DNA from: Candidatus Pelagibacter sp.
Lineage (GTDB): Bacteria; Pseudomonadota; Alphaproteobacteria; Pelagibacterales; Pelagibacteraceae
Assembly (NCBI GenBank): GCA_028226535.1
Contig: JAOJEG010000002.1
Location: 49,551-113,550 of the forward strand
Reading direction: 5' to 3'
Length of the DNA: 64,000 nt
Below the pieces are notes generated by a model, which saw only the letters and a list, made by a program, of their open reading frames with translations, was not told the origin of the DNA and did no database searches. The translations under genes and the position numbers were made by a program. Below, one piece after another: positions 24,287 to 36,905 of the stretch. Each line of letters opens with the position of its first letter. The first letter of the stretch is position 1.

Positions 24287-26086
24287 ATGAGTGGTAAAAT
24301 AGATAGTTTAAAAGAAAAATTCAGACTTGCTTTAACTTCAACAGCAAAAGTAATTTCAGATGATTTTGAGTTAATAAATAAATCATCAGAAAAAGATAAA
24401 AAAAAAGAATTAAGCCCAATCGAAATTGACAACTTAACTAAGCCAAGTGATTTTATTAAATTACGTGCTGAAACAGATTCTTCTGCTTTAAAAAAAAAAT
24501 TTTCTGATGAAAGTGTCTATAAAAAAAACCTTCCCTCTAATACTTCATCAAGATCTCTTTATAACATTGCTGAAAAAATAAGATATGAAGCCTTGGGTGG
24601 TAAAATGCTTAAGGGAATTGAAAAAAATTTTCAGCAGAATTACTCACATATCATTAATACTAAAAGAAAAGATCAGTTAAAAACAAAAGAAGATGTGCCA
24701 GTAACAGAGGCATTTGAGCTTTATATGCTTAAAAATTTTCATCAAATAAAGTTAAATCCTTTAACAACTAAAATGTTAAATTTTTGGGAAAAAGATTTTG
24801 AACAATCAGTAGAAAAACATAAAAAATTTTTACAAGCAAATTTAGAAAATCAAGAAAACTACAGTTCAAGATTCTCTCAAATTTTAGAGGAAATGGATAT
24901 TTTTCAAACTGAAGAGGACGAAGAAAAAAAAGATGAAAATCAAGATCAAGGACAAGACAATCCCTCAAACGATGACCAGAATAAAGAAAAGGAAGACAAT
25001 AAAGATGAGAATAATGATAAAGAAACACAAGCTACTTTAGATGCTGATTATAATGTTGATGAGTTTAATCTTGACGAACAGCTTTCAGATATTGAGTCCG
25101 ATGAACAAAGTTCAGAACAAATTGTTCAAAAAAATCTTGATAATATCAATTTAGATTACAAAATTTTTACAACACAATATGATGAAGTAACAAAAGCTGA
25201 GAAATTAGAGAATGCAGATGAGGCAGCAAAGCTTCGTAAAACATTGGATCAACAACTAGTAGGATTTCAAGACGTCATAACTAAACTTGCAAATAAATTA
25301 CAAAGACAGTTGCTTGCAAAACAAAATAGAGCATGGGATTTTGATTTAGAGGAAGGCTTACTTGATAGCTCAAAGCTACCAAGAATTATTATGGATCCAT
25401 ACAATTCGTTATCATTTAAAAAAGAAAAAGATTTAGATTTTAAAGATACAATCGTTACTTTATTAATTGATAATTCTGGATCAATGAGAGGAAGACCTAT
25501 CACAATAGCTGCAATATGTGCTGATATTTTATCTAGAACTTTAGAAAGGTGTTCTGTGAAAGTTGAAATTTTAGGATTTACAACAAAAAATTGGAAAGGT
25601 GGACAAAGTAGAGAACTTTGGAATAAAAATTCTAAACCCAAAACTCCTGGAAGATTAAATGATTTAAGACATATAATTTATAAAGGTGCTGATACTCACT
25701 GGAGACAAGCTAAAAATAATTTAGGACTCATGCTGAAAGAGGGTCTGTTAAAAGAAAATATTGATGGAGAAGCTATTTCCTGGGCTTACAATAGAATTAA
25801 GAAGAGAAAAGAAGAAAGAAAAATTATGATGGTAATTTCTGATGGTGCGCCAGTAGATGACTCTACTCTTTCAGTAAATTCAGGTGATTTCTTAGAAAAA
25901 CACTTAAAGAAAATGGTAAAATTCATAGAAACAAAAACTGAAATTGAAGTTTTAGCAATTGGGATTGGTCATGATGTTTCAAGATATTATGATAAGGCAA
26001 TTAAAATTACAGATGTAAATGAATTAGGAGATGTTATGATATCTCAATTAAGTTCTTTATTTGAAACTAAAAGAAAATTTCACTAA
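24287..26086 (+). CDS. cobT: CobT-type von Willebrand factor A protein
   Basis: A 599-residue partner of CobS. The N-terminal region is helical, a highly acidic linker rich in Asp, Glu, Asn and Gln spans about residues 205-280, and a C-terminal VWA domain carries the MIDAS motif IDNSGSMRG near residue 394 with the later [10 protein letters not shown]. CobT bridges CobS to a metal-chelatase or other client. It starts one base after the cobS stop and ends in a four-base overlap with convergent regB. The client is uncertain without CobN. Confidence 0.9.
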   Translation: MSGKIDSLKEKFRLALTSTAKVISDDFELINKSSEKDKKKELSPIEIDNLTKPSDFIKLRAETDSSALKKKFSDESVYKKNLPSNTSSRSLYNIAEKIRYEALGGKMLKGIEKNFQQNYSHIINTKRKDQLKTKEDVPVTEAFELYMLKNFHQIKLNPLTTKMLNFWEKDFEQSVEKHKKFLQANLENQENYSSRFSQILEEMDIFQTEEDEEKKDENQDQGQDNPSNDDQNKEKEDNKDENNDKETQATLDADYNVDEFNLDEQLSDIESDEQSSEQIVQKNLDNINLDYKIFTTQYDEVTKAEKLENADEAAKLRKTLDQQLVGFQDVITKLANKLQRQLLAKQNRAWDFDLEEGLLDSSKLPRIIMDPYNSLSFKKEKDLDFKDTIVTLLIDNSGSMRGRPITIAAICADILSRTLERCSVKVEILGFTTKNWKGGQSRELWNKNSKPKTPGRLNDLRHIIYKGADTHWRQAKNNLGLMLKEGLLKENIDGEAISWAYNRIKKRKEERKIMMVISDGAPVDDSTLSVNSGDFLEKHLKKMVKFIETKTEIEVLAIGIGHDVSRYYDKAIKITDVNELGDVMISQLSSLFETKRKFH

Positions 26087-27363
26087 ATATTAAATAAATC
26101 TTTATTATTCCATTTAATAATCACTTCTGCTCCACTTCTGGTTATTGAGTTTCTGCAATTGATTGAGGCAAAATTTTTTTCTAAAAGTGTTTTTCCAATA
26201 AATAACCCTAATCCCAGACCAGCTTTCGACTTATCAATTGGGTCTTTTGTTCTTAAATATGGTTCACCAATTTTTGATAAGACATCTTTTGGATAACCAT
26301 TACCATCATCTTCAATGGTGATTTCCGTGATTTCACTATCACTTTTTAAATTTATATAAATTGTCTCTTTAGAAAATTTATTAGCATTTCCTATAAAGTT
26401 TCTTAAACCATATACAATTTCTATAGATTTAGTTATTTTTTTTTGATTTGAAAATTGATCATGGTTAAAAATAAACTTTTTTTGACTAATCTCTTTAAAT
26501 GAAGAAATAATTTCACTTAAATAGTCTTTCATAGAAAGATCTTTGTCAATGAACTCATCTTCTTCTACAGGATTTAAAGTTAATCGTTTTAAAATTTCAT
26601 TACATCTTTCTACTTGGCTAGATAATAATTCTATATCCTTTTTTACATCATGTTGGTCTTGAAATTGTTTATTAAGATCATGGGCAATAATCTTGATAGT
26701 AGACAAAGGAGTTCCAAGTGAATGGGCTGCAGCAGCTGCTTGACCCCCTAAAGATAAAAGCTCATGTTCAGAAGCCATCACTTCTTCCATTTTTGCTAAT
26801 GCTTCTCTTCTTAATCTAGACTGTGTTCCAAATGACATGGCTAAATAATTTAAAAAAACTAAAGCAATAACTAATGCAGTTGGAATAGAATAGTAATAAT
26901 AATGATTATTATGAAGATCACTTTTAATAGGCAGTGGTAAATCATGATAATAAAAAGTTAAAAAAACTATTGTAATTGTTGTTAATAGCACCAATAAAGT
27001 ATTAGTTCTTAAGCTTAAGTTTGAAGAGGAAAAGATACTAGGGACTATTAGAAAAATTATAAATGGATTAGTAATTCCTCCTGTTAGATAAAGTAGAGCT
27101 CCTAATTGCAATATATCAATTACTAAAAAAATAAAAGCTGATCTATCTGATAATTGTGTTTTTTTATATATAAAGATTAAAAATAGATTGCTTAAAGCAC
27201 CTAAAAAAATAACTAAATCACAAATAATAAAATTAAAATTAAAATTTAAGAAAAAATAGACAAAGTTAACTGAAATTAATTGTCCTATAATTCCAATCCA
27301 TCTTAAACTTATATAAGTTGATTTTTTAAAGAAATGATATTTTGAAGTTTCAAAGAACTTCAT
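26083..27363 (-). CDS. regB: RegB/PrrB-type redox sensor histidine kinase
   Basis: A 426-residue kinase with six hydrophobic segments in the first 190 residues. It carries the quinone-site-like [13 protein letters not shown], the conserved redox cysteine in [11 protein letters not shown] near residue 251, and N, G1 and G2 ATP boxes ([30 protein letters not shown]). The H box is [15 protein letters not shown]: the phospho-acceptor His is present but the acidic residue that normally follows it is Ser. The partner RegA is not in this window. It starts two bases after gyrB, so it is probably co-transcribed. Confidence 0.9.
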   Translation of the reverse strand: MKFFETSKYHFFKKSTYISLRWIGIIGQLISVNFVYFFLNFNFNFIICDLVIFLGALSNLFLIFIYKKTQLSDRSAFIFLVIDILQLGALLYLTGGITNPFIIFLIVPSIFSSSNLSLRTNTLLVLLTTITIVFLTFYYHDLPLPIKSDLHNNHYYYYSIPTALVIALVFLNYLAMSFGTQSRLRREALAKMEEVMASEHELLSLGGQAAAAAHSLGTPLSTIKIIAHDLNKQFQDQHDVKKDIELLSSQVERCNEILKRLTLNPVEEDEFIDKDLSMKDYLSEIISSFKEISQKKFIFNHDQFSNQKKITKSIEIVYGLRNFIGNANKFSKETIYINLKSDSEITEITIEDDGNGYPKDVLSKIGEPYLRTKDPIDKSKAGLGLGLFIGKTLLEKNFASINCRNSITRSGAEVIIKWNNKDLFNI

Positions 27364-27365
27364 TA

Positions 27366-29429
<2,064 letters not shown>

Positions 29430-29540
29430 TTAATTTTTTGGAAAAAAAAATTATAACATTTTTTATAAAAAATGCTGATTTATCTTTACTTAATTAAGTA
29501 AAAAAGAACTAATTAGGACTGTAAATAAAGGCTTATTTAA

Positions 29541-29630
29541 TGGCGGAGAGAATGGGATTCGAACCCATGAAAGAATTGCTCCTTTACACGCTTTCCAAGC
29601 GTGCGCCTTCAACCACTGGGGGTGGTGTCC
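29541..29630 (-). tRNA. tRNA-Ser (GGA), possibly damaged 5' end
   Basis: A 90-base class II tRNA with encoded CCA, discriminator G, long variable arm and a normal T-arm (loop TTCGAAT). The anticodon stem CACGC/GCGTG holds loop TTGGAAA, anticodon GGA. The 5' end is abnormal. Acceptor GGACACC opposes TCTCTCC with mismatches at positions 4, 6 and 7, position 8 is A instead of U, and the D-stem side is CCCC. Length is unchanged. It may be a decaying gene, a recent mutation or an assembly error. It starts one base after the methyltransferase stop. Confidence 0.8.
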
Positions 29631-29631
29631 T

Positions 29632-30414
29632 TCATTTATTTATAAAAAAACATAGCGAAGTATTTTTAATTTTATAAATTTTTTTTTGTTTTGAAATTTC
29701 ATTTATATATTTAACTACATCTTTTGCTGATCTTTTTCCTGGAACATAATCGTGCCAAAGGATAATGCCATTTGTGCTTAACATTTCAAAAGATTTTTCA
29801 GAGTCACTCTTAACTACTGAATAGGTATGACCGCCATCAATAAAAATTAAATCCATCTGATTTTTATACTCATGATGCTCTAAATTTAATGAATTTTGAA
29901 ATATTATTTTAATTTTTTTTTCTACTTCTTTTCCGGAAAACAAAAATTTTTCATACATACTTTCATGAATAATGTTTCTAAAAGAAACTTTATTATCTTT
30001 ATCTTCTTTTTTTATATTGTTTAATTCGTTTGGATTAAGAGTAATAGAAACAATGCTAGCATCACTACTTGAGTTAAGACCCATGAGATAGGTTGTTTTT
30101 CCACTACATGTTCCAAATTCAAAGATTTTTTTACTAATTTTACTAAGAGATGAGATTATCCAAGCCTCATAATCTGATGTCATCCCGACCACATTATTGG
30201 ATGGTGTAATACTAAAACTTTTAATTATTACATCATTCTTTGGTCCTTTTAAATTTTTTGAGATTTCTTTTAAATGAAAAATTTCATGAACATCTGTAAT
30301 ATCAATTTCTTGTATTTTTGTTTTGTAAAAAAATTTTTTAATTTTTTTTTTTTTTAAAAAATAGATTAACGAAAAATTTAATATTAATAAAAAGACAATT
30401 ATTAATAAATTCAT
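29632..30414 (-). CDS. Membrane-anchored class I methyltransferase-like protein
   Basis: A 260-residue protein with an N-terminal hydrophobic anchor (residues about 2-20) followed by a Lys-rich stretch, then a Rossmann methyltransferase fold of the Methyltransf_24/O-methyltransferase kind. The SAM-binding motif I is [16 protein letters not shown], and [17 protein letters not shown] and [11 protein letters not shown] are the later motifs, typical of cephalosporin-hydroxylase/glycan-methylating relatives. The substrate is unknown. The ATG overlaps the lepA stop (ATGA) and the stop lies one base before tRNA-Ser. Confidence 0.75.
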   Translation of the reverse strand: MNLLIIVFLLILNFSLIYFLKKKKIKKFFYKTKIQEIDITDVHEIFHLKEISKNLKGPKNDVIIKSFSITPSNNVVGMTSDYEAWIISSLSKISKKIFEFGTCSGKTTYLMGLNSSSDASIVSITLNPNELNNIKKEDKDNKVSFRNIIHESMYEKFLFSGKEVEKKIKIIFQNSLNLEHHEYKNQMDLIFIDGGHTYSVVKSDSEKSFEMLSTNGIILWHDYVPGKRSAKDVVKYINEISKQKKIYKIKNTSLCFFINK

Positions 30415-32219
30415 TTTTCTTTACTTATTTTAAGAACACCTATAAATGCTTCTTGAGGAATTTCTACTCTACCAAACTGTTTTGATCGAGCCTTACCTTT
30501 TTTTTGTTTTTCAAGAAGCTTTCTTTTTCTATCAGTAGCTCCTCCTCCATGAATTTTAGTTAATACGTCTTTTTTAAAACCCTTAATAGTTTCCCTGGCT
30601 ATTATCTTCCCACCAATTGCAGCTTGAACTGGTATCATAAAGTTATGTCTCGGAATTAAATCTTTAAGTTTTTCACAAACTTCTCTTCCTGTTCTTTGAG
30701 CAAAATCTTTATGTATCATCATTGCCAATGCATCTACTGGCTCTGCATTAACTAAAATTCCAAGTTTTACTAAATCACCTTCTCTATGTTCTATAATTTC
30801 ATAATCAAAACTAGCATATCCACTAGTCATTGATTTTAAACGATCATTGAAATCAAAAACTACTTCATTTAAAGGTAATTCATAATTTACAACAGCTCTA
30901 TTTCCAGAATAACTTAAATTAGTTTGTATTCCTCTTTTATCCTGGCACATCTTTATTATAGAGCCCAAGTATTCATCTGGAGTAATTATTGTTGCTTTTA
31001 TCCAGGGTTCTTCAATTAAATTAATTAAAGTTGGATCTGGTAAACTAGAAGGATTGTGAAGATCAACAACATCTCCGCTGTTCATATGAACTTTGTATAC
31101 TACCCCTGGAGTTGTTGTTAATAAGTTTACGTCAAATTCTCTTTCTAATCTTTCAGTAACAATTTCTAAATGGAGTAAACCTAAAAACCCACATCTGAAA
31201 CCTAGTCCTAACGCAGAAGATGACTCAGGCTCAAATGAAAAACTTGCATCATTAAGTTGTAATTTAGCTAAACCATCTTTTAATTTTTGATACTCAGAAC
31301 TATCTACTGGAAATAATCCACAAAATACTACTGGCTTACTTGGTTTAAAACCAGGGAGTGCTTCTTTCAAAGGTTTGGCACTATCACATATGGTGTCACC
31401 AACTTTTGTTTCTGATAAAACTTTTATTCCTGTTGTTATGAAGCCTATTTCTCCAGCATTTAACTCGTTGATATCTGTAGCTTTTGGTGTAAAAACCCCA
31501 ACTTTTTCAACAATATACTCTTGATTTGTTGACATCATTTTAATTTTCATATTTTTTGAAATTTTGCCGTCAATAACTCTAACCAAAATCACAACTCCTA
31601 AATATGTGTCGTACCAACTATCAACCAACAAACATTTTAAGTCTCCTAAACTTTCACCTTCAGGGCTAGGTAAAGTTGTTATAATTTGCTCTAAAATATC
31701 TTCTATACCCACACCTGTCTTTCCAGAACATGGAATTGCATTCTCAGTGTCAATACCTATCACTTCTTCTATTTGTTTTTTTGTTCTATCTAAATCTGAT
31801 GCTGGAAGATCAACCTTGTTTAAAACCGGCACAATCTCATGATCAATATCTAAAGCTTGATAAACATTTGCAAGAGTTTGTGCTTCTACTCCTTGAGTAC
31901 TATCAACAATTAAAATTGATCCCTCACAAGCATAAAGGGATCTACTTACTTCATAACTAAAATCGACATGACCAGGAGTATCAATTATATTTAAAATATA
32001 ATCTTTACCATCCTTTGCTTTATAATTAAGTTTAACTGTTTGAGCCTTGATTGTAATTCCTCTTTCACGCTCAATATCCATTGAGTCTAATACTTGAGCT
32101 TTCATTTCTCTTTCTGTAAGCCCTCCACAGCTATGAATTATTCTATCTGCTATTGTAGATTTACCATGATCAATATGTGCAATAATTGCAAAGTTTCTGA
32201 TATTATCAATATTACTCAT
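30411..32219 (-). CDS. lepA: Elongation factor 4 (LepA)
   Basis: Ribosome-bound translational GTPase that back-translocates or assists 30S assembly. The 602-residue protein has G1 AHIDHGKST, switch [11 protein letters not shown]3 DTPGHVDF, G4 NKVDLP, EF-G-like domains II, III and V, and the LepA-specific C-terminal domain ending in [18 protein letters not shown]. It follows pheT after five bases and overlaps the next gene by four. Confidence 0.96.
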   Translation of the reverse strand: MSNIDNIRNFAIIAHIDHGKSTIADRIIHSCGGLTEREMKAQVLDSMDIERERGITIKAQTVKLNYKAKDGKDYILNIIDTPGHVDFSYEVSRSLYACEGSILIVDSTQGVEAQTLANVYQALDIDHEIVPVLNKVDLPASDLDRTKKQIEEVIGIDTENAIPCSGKTGVGIEDILEQIITTLPSPEGESLGDLKCLLVDSWYDTYLGVVILVRVIDGKISKNMKIKMMSTNQEYIVEKVGVFTPKATDINELNAGEIGFITTGIKVLSETKVGDTICDSAKPLKEALPGFKPSKPVVFCGLFPVDSSEYQKLKDGLAKLQLNDASFSFEPESSSALGLGFRCGFLGLLHLEIVTERLEREFDVNLLTTTPGVVYKVHMNSGDVVDLHNPSSLPDPTLINLIEEPWIKATIITPDEYLGSIIKMCQDKRGIQTNLSYSGNRAVVNYELPLNEVVFDFNDRLKSMTSGYASFDYEIIEHREGDLVKLGILVNAEPVDALAMMIHKDFAQRTGREVCEKLKDLIPRHNFMIPVQAAIGGKIIARETIKGFKKDVLTKIHGGGATDRKRKLLEKQKKGKARSKQFGRVEIPQEAFIGVLKISKEK

Positions 32220-32224
32220 TTGCT

Positions 32225-34633
32225 TTAAGATCGTATCTTAGCGCCAGTTTTATTTTCAACTGTTTTAATTATAGAATTATTAATTTTTTCTAAATCACTA
32301 TCATTCAATGTTTTTTCAGATGATTGTATGGTAACACTAATTGCTATTGATTTTTTATTTTCTGGAATATTTTCACCCTCATAGACATCAAAAACATTAA
32401 TATTGCTAATCAGTTTTTGATCCACGCTTGATATTGCATTAATTAAATCTTGAGCTTTAACTTCTTTATCAACTACAAAAGCAAAGTCTCTTTCAGATTT
32501 TTGATAATCTGATACTTCAAATTTAGTTTTTTGGTCTTTTAAAGTTTTCTTTGGTAATTTTAAATTATCTAGGAAAATTTCAAATCCAACTAATGACTCA
32601 GTTTTAATATCTATCTTTTTTATAATATTTGGATGAATCTCACCAAAATATGCTGCAATTTGATCTTTGCCTCGATTTAAAAATAACCTACCTGACTTAC
32701 CTGGATGATAATAATTTGGTGTTTCATCATCTATAAAAAATTTATCTGAGTTATATCCAGCTTCAATTAAAGTTTGGACTACATCTCTTTTAACATCAAA
32801 TACATCAACATTTCTCTCTTTTTCATTCCATGATAATCTTGATCTTTTACCTGCTGATAAACCACAAACTACTGTGTTTTGTTCACCAGGGTTTGAGCCA
32901 GTAAAAATTGGCCCTATTTCAAATATTGATAAATCTTTAAAACCTCTATCCAGATTTTTATTCATATACATAATTAAATTTGAAAAAATTGAGTTTCTCA
33001 AAACTCCCAACTCTGAGCTTATAGGATTAACTATTTTAATTTCATCACTTTGATCTCTAAAATGATTGTTATAATTTGAGTCAGTAAATGACCATGTTAT
33101 TGCCTCTAAATATCCTTTAGATGCAATTGCTCTCTGTAAAAAATGAAATAACTTTTGTGACTGAGTTAAAGTAGATTTATTTCTTTCTTTGATTGGATCT
33201 ATAGTTTTTATTTTATCATAACCAGTTATCCTTACTAACTCTTCAACAATATCTATTTCCTGTGAAATATCTGGTCTCCAAGTTGGGATGGTTAATTTTA
33301 AATGTTTTTTTTCTTTTTTAATTTTGAAACCAAGATCTTCTAAAATTCTAAACATTTCCTTAATTGAAATTTTAAATCCTGTTATTTTTTCAAATAAATT
33401 AGTATCGAATTTTATGGTTTTAGCTTTTACTATTTCGATTGTTTGAATGTCAATTTTACTAATTTCACCCCCACAAATCTCTTTAATTAATAGTGCTGCT
33501 TTATTTAATCCATCTTCAATCGATAATGGATCAATACCTCTTTCAAACCTAAACTTTGCATCTGTATCTAGGTTTAATTTTTTTGATGTACTTCTAATAG
33601 ATCTAGGCTCAAAATAAGCTGACTCTAATAAAATATTTTTTGTATCAAATTCAGTACCTGACCTTGTGCCTCCAATAATTCCACCTAATCCTAACACACC
33701 TTTGTTATCGCTAATTACACACATCCCATCATCTAATTTATAATTTTTATTATCTAGAGCTGTAAACTTTTCACCAGATTTTGAATTCCTAACCACAATA
33801 CCTTTTTCTATTTTATCTGCATCATAAGCATGTAATGGACGATTAATATCAAGCATTACATAGTTGGTAATATCAACTATTGCTGAAATTGGTTTTTGTC
33901 CAATTGAAACTAGTTTATCTTTTAACCATTTAGGGCTTTCAGTATTTTTTACATTAGTAATTAAACAGCTACCAAAAGAACTACAAGCTTGATTTTTTTC
34001 TTTATTAATTTTAACTTTTAAAGTTTGTTTCACATTTGACTTAATTTTTTTTCCTTTTAAATTTTTTAATTTTCCAAAACCTGAAGCAGCAAGATCTCTT
34101 GCTATTCCTCTTACACCAAGACAATCAGGCCTATTAGGAGTAATCGATAGATCTATAAGATTGGAATTTGATTTTGAAAAATAACTTTTTCCAATACTCT
34201 TTTCATATTTTTTTGATGACAATTCAGTTATTCCATCACTTTCGTCTGATAAATTTAATTCAGACTCAGAACAAAGCATCCCGTAAGAAGTAATGTCCCT
34301 AATTTTAGCTACCACCAATTTTACTTTACTTTTTGGAACAATAGCTCCAGGTGGGGCATATATTGTAATTAATCCTTCTCTTGCATTGGGTGCACCACAC
34401 ACAACTTTTTTGATTTCTTTTTCTCCCACATCAACGTCACAAACTTTTAGTCGATCAGCATTTGGATGTTTTTCTGTCTTTAAAATTTTTGCTACTTTAA
34501 ATAAATCAAGACCAGCTGATAAGTTTTCTACACTTTCAACCTCAAGCCCAACATTTGTCAGCTGCTCTAAAAGCTTACCCTCATTTAATTTTGTATCTAA
34601 ATGATCTTTCAACCAATCAAATGTGATTTTCAT
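32225..34633 (-). CDS. pheT: Phenylalanyl-tRNA synthetase beta subunit
   Basis: The 802-residue beta subunit of the alpha2-beta2 enzyme. It has an N-terminal EMAP-like tRNA-binding domain (about residues 40-150), the B3/B4 editing domain, B5 domain, a degenerate class II core and a C-terminal ferredoxin-fold anticodon-binding domain ([16 protein letters not shown] onwards). It starts in an ATGA overlap with pheS. The rplT-pheS-pheT order is conserved. tRNA-Phe lies far away at 4.3 kb. Confidence 0.96.
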   Translation of the reverse strand: MKITFDWLKDHLDTKLNEGKLLEQLTNVGLEVESVENLSAGLDLFKVAKILKTEKHPNADRLKVCDVDVGEKEIKKVVCGAPNAREGLITIYAPPGAIVPKSKVKLVVAKIRDITSYGMLCSESELNLSDESDGITELSSKKYEKSIGKSYFSKSNSNLIDLSITPNRPDCLGVRGIARDLAASGFGKLKNLKGKKIKSNVKQTLKVKINKEKNQACSSFGSCLITNVKNTESPKWLKDKLVSIGQKPISAIVDITNYVMLDINRPLHAYDADKIEKGIVVRNSKSGEKFTALDNKNYKLDDGMCVISDNKGVLGLGGIIGGTRSGTEFDTKNILLESAYFEPRSIRSTSKKLNLDTDAKFRFERGIDPLSIEDGLNKAALLIKEICGGEISKIDIQTIEIVKAKTIKFDTNLFEKITGFKISIKEMFRILEDLGFKIKKEKKHLKLTIPTWRPDISQEIDIVEELVRITGYDKIKTIDPIKERNKSTLTQSQKLFHFLQRAIASKGYLEAITWSFTDSNYNNHFRDQSDEIKIVNPISSELGVLRNSIFSNLIMYMNKNLDRGFKDLSIFEIGPIFTGSNPGEQNTVVCGLSAGKRSRLSWNEKERNVDVFDVKRDVVQTLIEAGYNSDKFFIDDETPNYYHPGKSGRLFLNRGKDQIAAYFGEIHPNIIKKIDIKTESLVGFEIFLDNLKLPKKTLKDQKTKFEVSDYQKSERDFAFVVDKEVKAQDLINAISSVDQKLISNINVFDVYEGENIPENKKSIAISVTIQSSEKTLNDSDLEKINNSIIKTVENKTGAKIRS

Positions 34634-35697
34634 CGACTTAAGCCTCTATAATTTGTTGGTACATCTAAAGGATCAAATCCAAAATGATTTAACCATCTAT
34701 AATCACAATCAAAAAAAGCTCTTAGATCATTAATCCCATATTTAAGCATCGCTAATCGATCAATTCCTATTCCAAATGCATAACCCTGGTACTTTGAAGG
34801 GTCAACTTTCACATTTTTCAAAACATTAGGATGAACCATTCCACAACCTAATATTTCAAGCCATTGGTCTCCTTCTCCAATAACAATTTTCCCATCTTTA
34901 ATTTCATAACCAATATCTACTTCCGCAGATGGTTCGGTAAACGGGAAGTGACTTGGTCTAAATCGCATTTTAATTTTTTCAACTTCAAAAAATTCTTTAA
35001 TAAAATAATTTAAACAACCTTTTAAATGTCCCATATTTATATCTTTATCTATATGCAAACCTTCTACCTGATGAAACATTGGTGCATGAGTTTGGTCACT
35101 ATCCGACCTATAAGTTCTTCCAGGCGCGATAATCTTAAATGGAGGCTTATCTTTTAACATTGTTCTAATTTGAACTGGAGATGTATGAGTTCTTAATAAA
35201 ATTTCTTTATTCTCATCAAGATAAAACGTGTCATGCATATCTCTTGCTGGGTGATTATCAGGAGTATTTAAAGCTGTGAAATTGTTATACTCATTTTCAA
35301 TATCTGGGCCCTCTTCAACACTAAAACCTATCTCAGAAAAGATTGATGAAATTTCATCTATAGTTTGTGAAACAGGATGAATTTTACCTCTAATAAAAGG
35401 TCTCACGGGAAGAGTTACATCAATTTTTTCTTTTTCTAATTTTTCATTTATTTTTTTTGATTCAATTTCATTAATTTTACTTGTTATTAAATTTTGTAAC
35501 TCATCCTTAATTCGATTAAGATCTGATGCAAATTTTTTTCTATCTATCTCTGGTATAGATCCAATATTTTTGAATTGGGAAGATATCAAACCGTTTTTGC
35601 CAAATAACTCAGTCTTGATTTGATTAATTTCTTCTAAACTTAAATTATTGTTAAGTTTAGCTGAGTAGTCATTTTGAATATTTTTTATGTCTGACAT
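34630..35697 (-). CDS. pheS: Phenylalanyl-tRNA synthetase alpha subunit
   Basis: The 355-residue catalytic subunit. It begins with a coiled-coil tRNA-binding arm (about residues 1-95) and continues with the class II core: [14 protein letters not shown], motif 2 [20 protein letters not shown], and motif 3 [14 protein letters not shown]. The TGA overlaps pheT. The 43-base gap before it contains no obvious attenuator stem, so tRNA-Phe-dependent attenuation as in enterobacteria is not apparent. Confidence 0.96.
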   Translation of the reverse strand: MSDIKNIQNDYSAKLNNNLSLEEINQIKTELFGKNGLISSQFKNIGSIPEIDRKKFASDLNRIKDELQNLITSKINEIESKKINEKLEKEKIDVTLPVRPFIRGKIHPVSQTIDEISSIFSEIGFSVEEGPDIENEYNNFTALNTPDNHPARDMHDTFYLDENKEILLRTHTSPVQIRTMLKDKPPFKIIAPGRTYRSDSDQTHAPMFHQVEGLHIDKDINMGHLKGCLNYFIKEFFEVEKIKMRFRPSHFPFTEPSAEVDIGYEIKDGKIVIGEGDQWLEILGCGMVHPNVLKNVKVDPSKYQGYAFGIGIDRLAMLKYGINDLRAFFDCDYRWLNHFGFDPLDVPTNYRGLSR

Positions 35698-35740
35698 ATT
35701 GATAGATTATTTCCTTAAGAAATAAAAACAATAGCGAAGA

Positions 35741-36097
35741 TTAATTTAAAGCGGATTGGGCTTTTTGAACAATTGTTTTAAATGCTTCTGGGCTATCATA
35801 AGCAATTTCAGCTAAAATTTTTCTATCAATTGTTATGCCACATTTTCCAAGACCATTGATAAATTTAGAATAAGTTAATCCTTCAGCTCTAACACCGGCA
35901 TTAATTCTTTGTATCCACAAAGATTTAAAATCTCTTTTTTTATTTCTTCTATCTCTGTAAGCATATTGCATCGCTTTTTCCATAGCTTGCTTTGCGACTC
36001 TGATAGTATTTTTTCTTCTGCCCCATTGACCTTTGACAGCTTTTAAAACTTTTTTATGCTTTGCTTTACTAGTTACGCCTCTTTTTACTCTTGCCAT
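35741..36097 (-). CDS. rplT: Ribosomal protein bL20
   Basis: A 118-residue basic 50S protein, essential for early 50S assembly. It begins [19 protein letters not shown] and has the core [20 protein letters not shown] and [19 protein letters not shown]. It starts two bases after rpmI in the infC-rpmI-rplT cluster. Autoregulation by L20 through an infC-rpmI RNA fold is known in E. coli; no such structure was identified here. Confidence 0.97.
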   Translation of the reverse strand: MARVKRGVTSKAKHKKVLKAVKGQWGRRKNTIRVAKQAMEKAMQYAYRDRRNKKRDFKSLWIQRINAGVRAEGLTYSKFINGLGKCGITIDRKILAEIAYDSPEAFKTIVQKAQSALN

Positions 36098-36099
36098 TA

Positions 36100-36306
36100 T
36101 TAACCTCTTAAACTGTAAGGCATGTATGATTTAACAATCTTGCCATCTTGCTTGGACATAGTTGTTGTGCCTCTTAACTTTCTTATTTGTGAATTCGTTC
36201 TTTTAATCATACCATGTCTTTTACCAGCTTGAGCAGTCATTACTTTACCAGTAGCTGATATTTTAAATCTTTTTTTAGCTGAGCTTTTTGTTTTTAATTT
36301 TGGCAT
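36100..36306 (-). CDS. rpmI: Ribosomal protein bL35
   Basis: A 68-residue basic 50S protein with the family N-terminus [20 protein letters not shown], followed by [18 protein letters not shown]. The C-terminus YMPYSLRG is also typical. It lies between infC (53-base gap) and rplT (2-base gap). Confidence 0.97.
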   Translation of the reverse strand: MPKLKTKSSAKKRFKISATGKVMTAQAGKRHGMIKRTNSQIRKLRGTTTMSKQDGKIVKSYMPYSLRG

Positions 36307-36359
36307 AATTCTGCGGTGTTATACAAAGATTGATATAAATTTACAACCTATATTAAGGC

Positions 36360-36905
36360 CTATAAAGGCTGAATTACCATGATCATTTGCTTACCATCGA
36401 ACTTAGGGTGTAATTCTACCTTACCAATATCCTTCATGTCTTCTTTGATCTTATCCATCAATTCTTTTCCCAAGTGAGAATGTTGTAATTCACGACCTTT
36501 AAATCTTACAGTAAATTTTACTTTATCCCCTTTAGCAATAAATTTTTTTGCATTTTTAACCTTAAAATCATAATCATGAGTTTCTGTTACAGGTCTCATT
36601 TTAATCTCTTTTAATAAAACAATTTTCTGTTTTTTCTTCGCAATATTTGCTTTCTTTTGGGCATCATATTTAAACTTACCCATATCCATAATTTTACAAA
36701 CAGGAGGATTTGCATTCGCTGCTATCTCTATTAAATCTAGTCCTTGATTTTTTGCCATTGAAATTGCTTCATTGGTATTCATCACACCAAGATTTTCACC
36801 ATCACTTGCTATTACCTGAACATCTGGAGACGAGATTCTATTGTTGGATCTTGGACCCCTGTCTTTTGTTCTTCTTTGAAAGTAATTTTGTTTAAAATCT
36901 GCCAC
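36360..36905 (-). CDS. infC: Translation initiation factor IF-3
   Basis: A 181-residue factor that binds the 30S subunit, checks the start codon and prevents premature subunit joining. The N-domain segment ARNNRISS-like GPRSNNRISSPDVQVI and the C-domain KEIKMRPVTETHDYDFKV are visible. The start codon is GTG immediately after the thrS stop (TAAGTG). In E. coli infC uses AUU to autoregulate; here GTG leaves less room for that control. Its tight coupling to thrS is notable. Confidence 0.95.
   Translation of the reverse strand: MADFKQNYFQRRTKDRGPRSNNRISSPDVQVIASDGENLGVMNTNEAISMAKNQGLDLIEIAANANPPVCKIMDMGKFKYDAQKKANIAKKKQKIVLLKEIKMRPVTETHDYDFKVKNAKKFIAKGDKVKFTVRFKGRELQHSHLGKELMDKIKEDMKDIGKVELHPKFDGKQMIMVIQPL

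Noticed and set aside
25267..25641. 124-residue frame antisense to cobT
   Set aside because: It is a shadow of the strong CobT coding frame, with a composition expected from the complementary strand.
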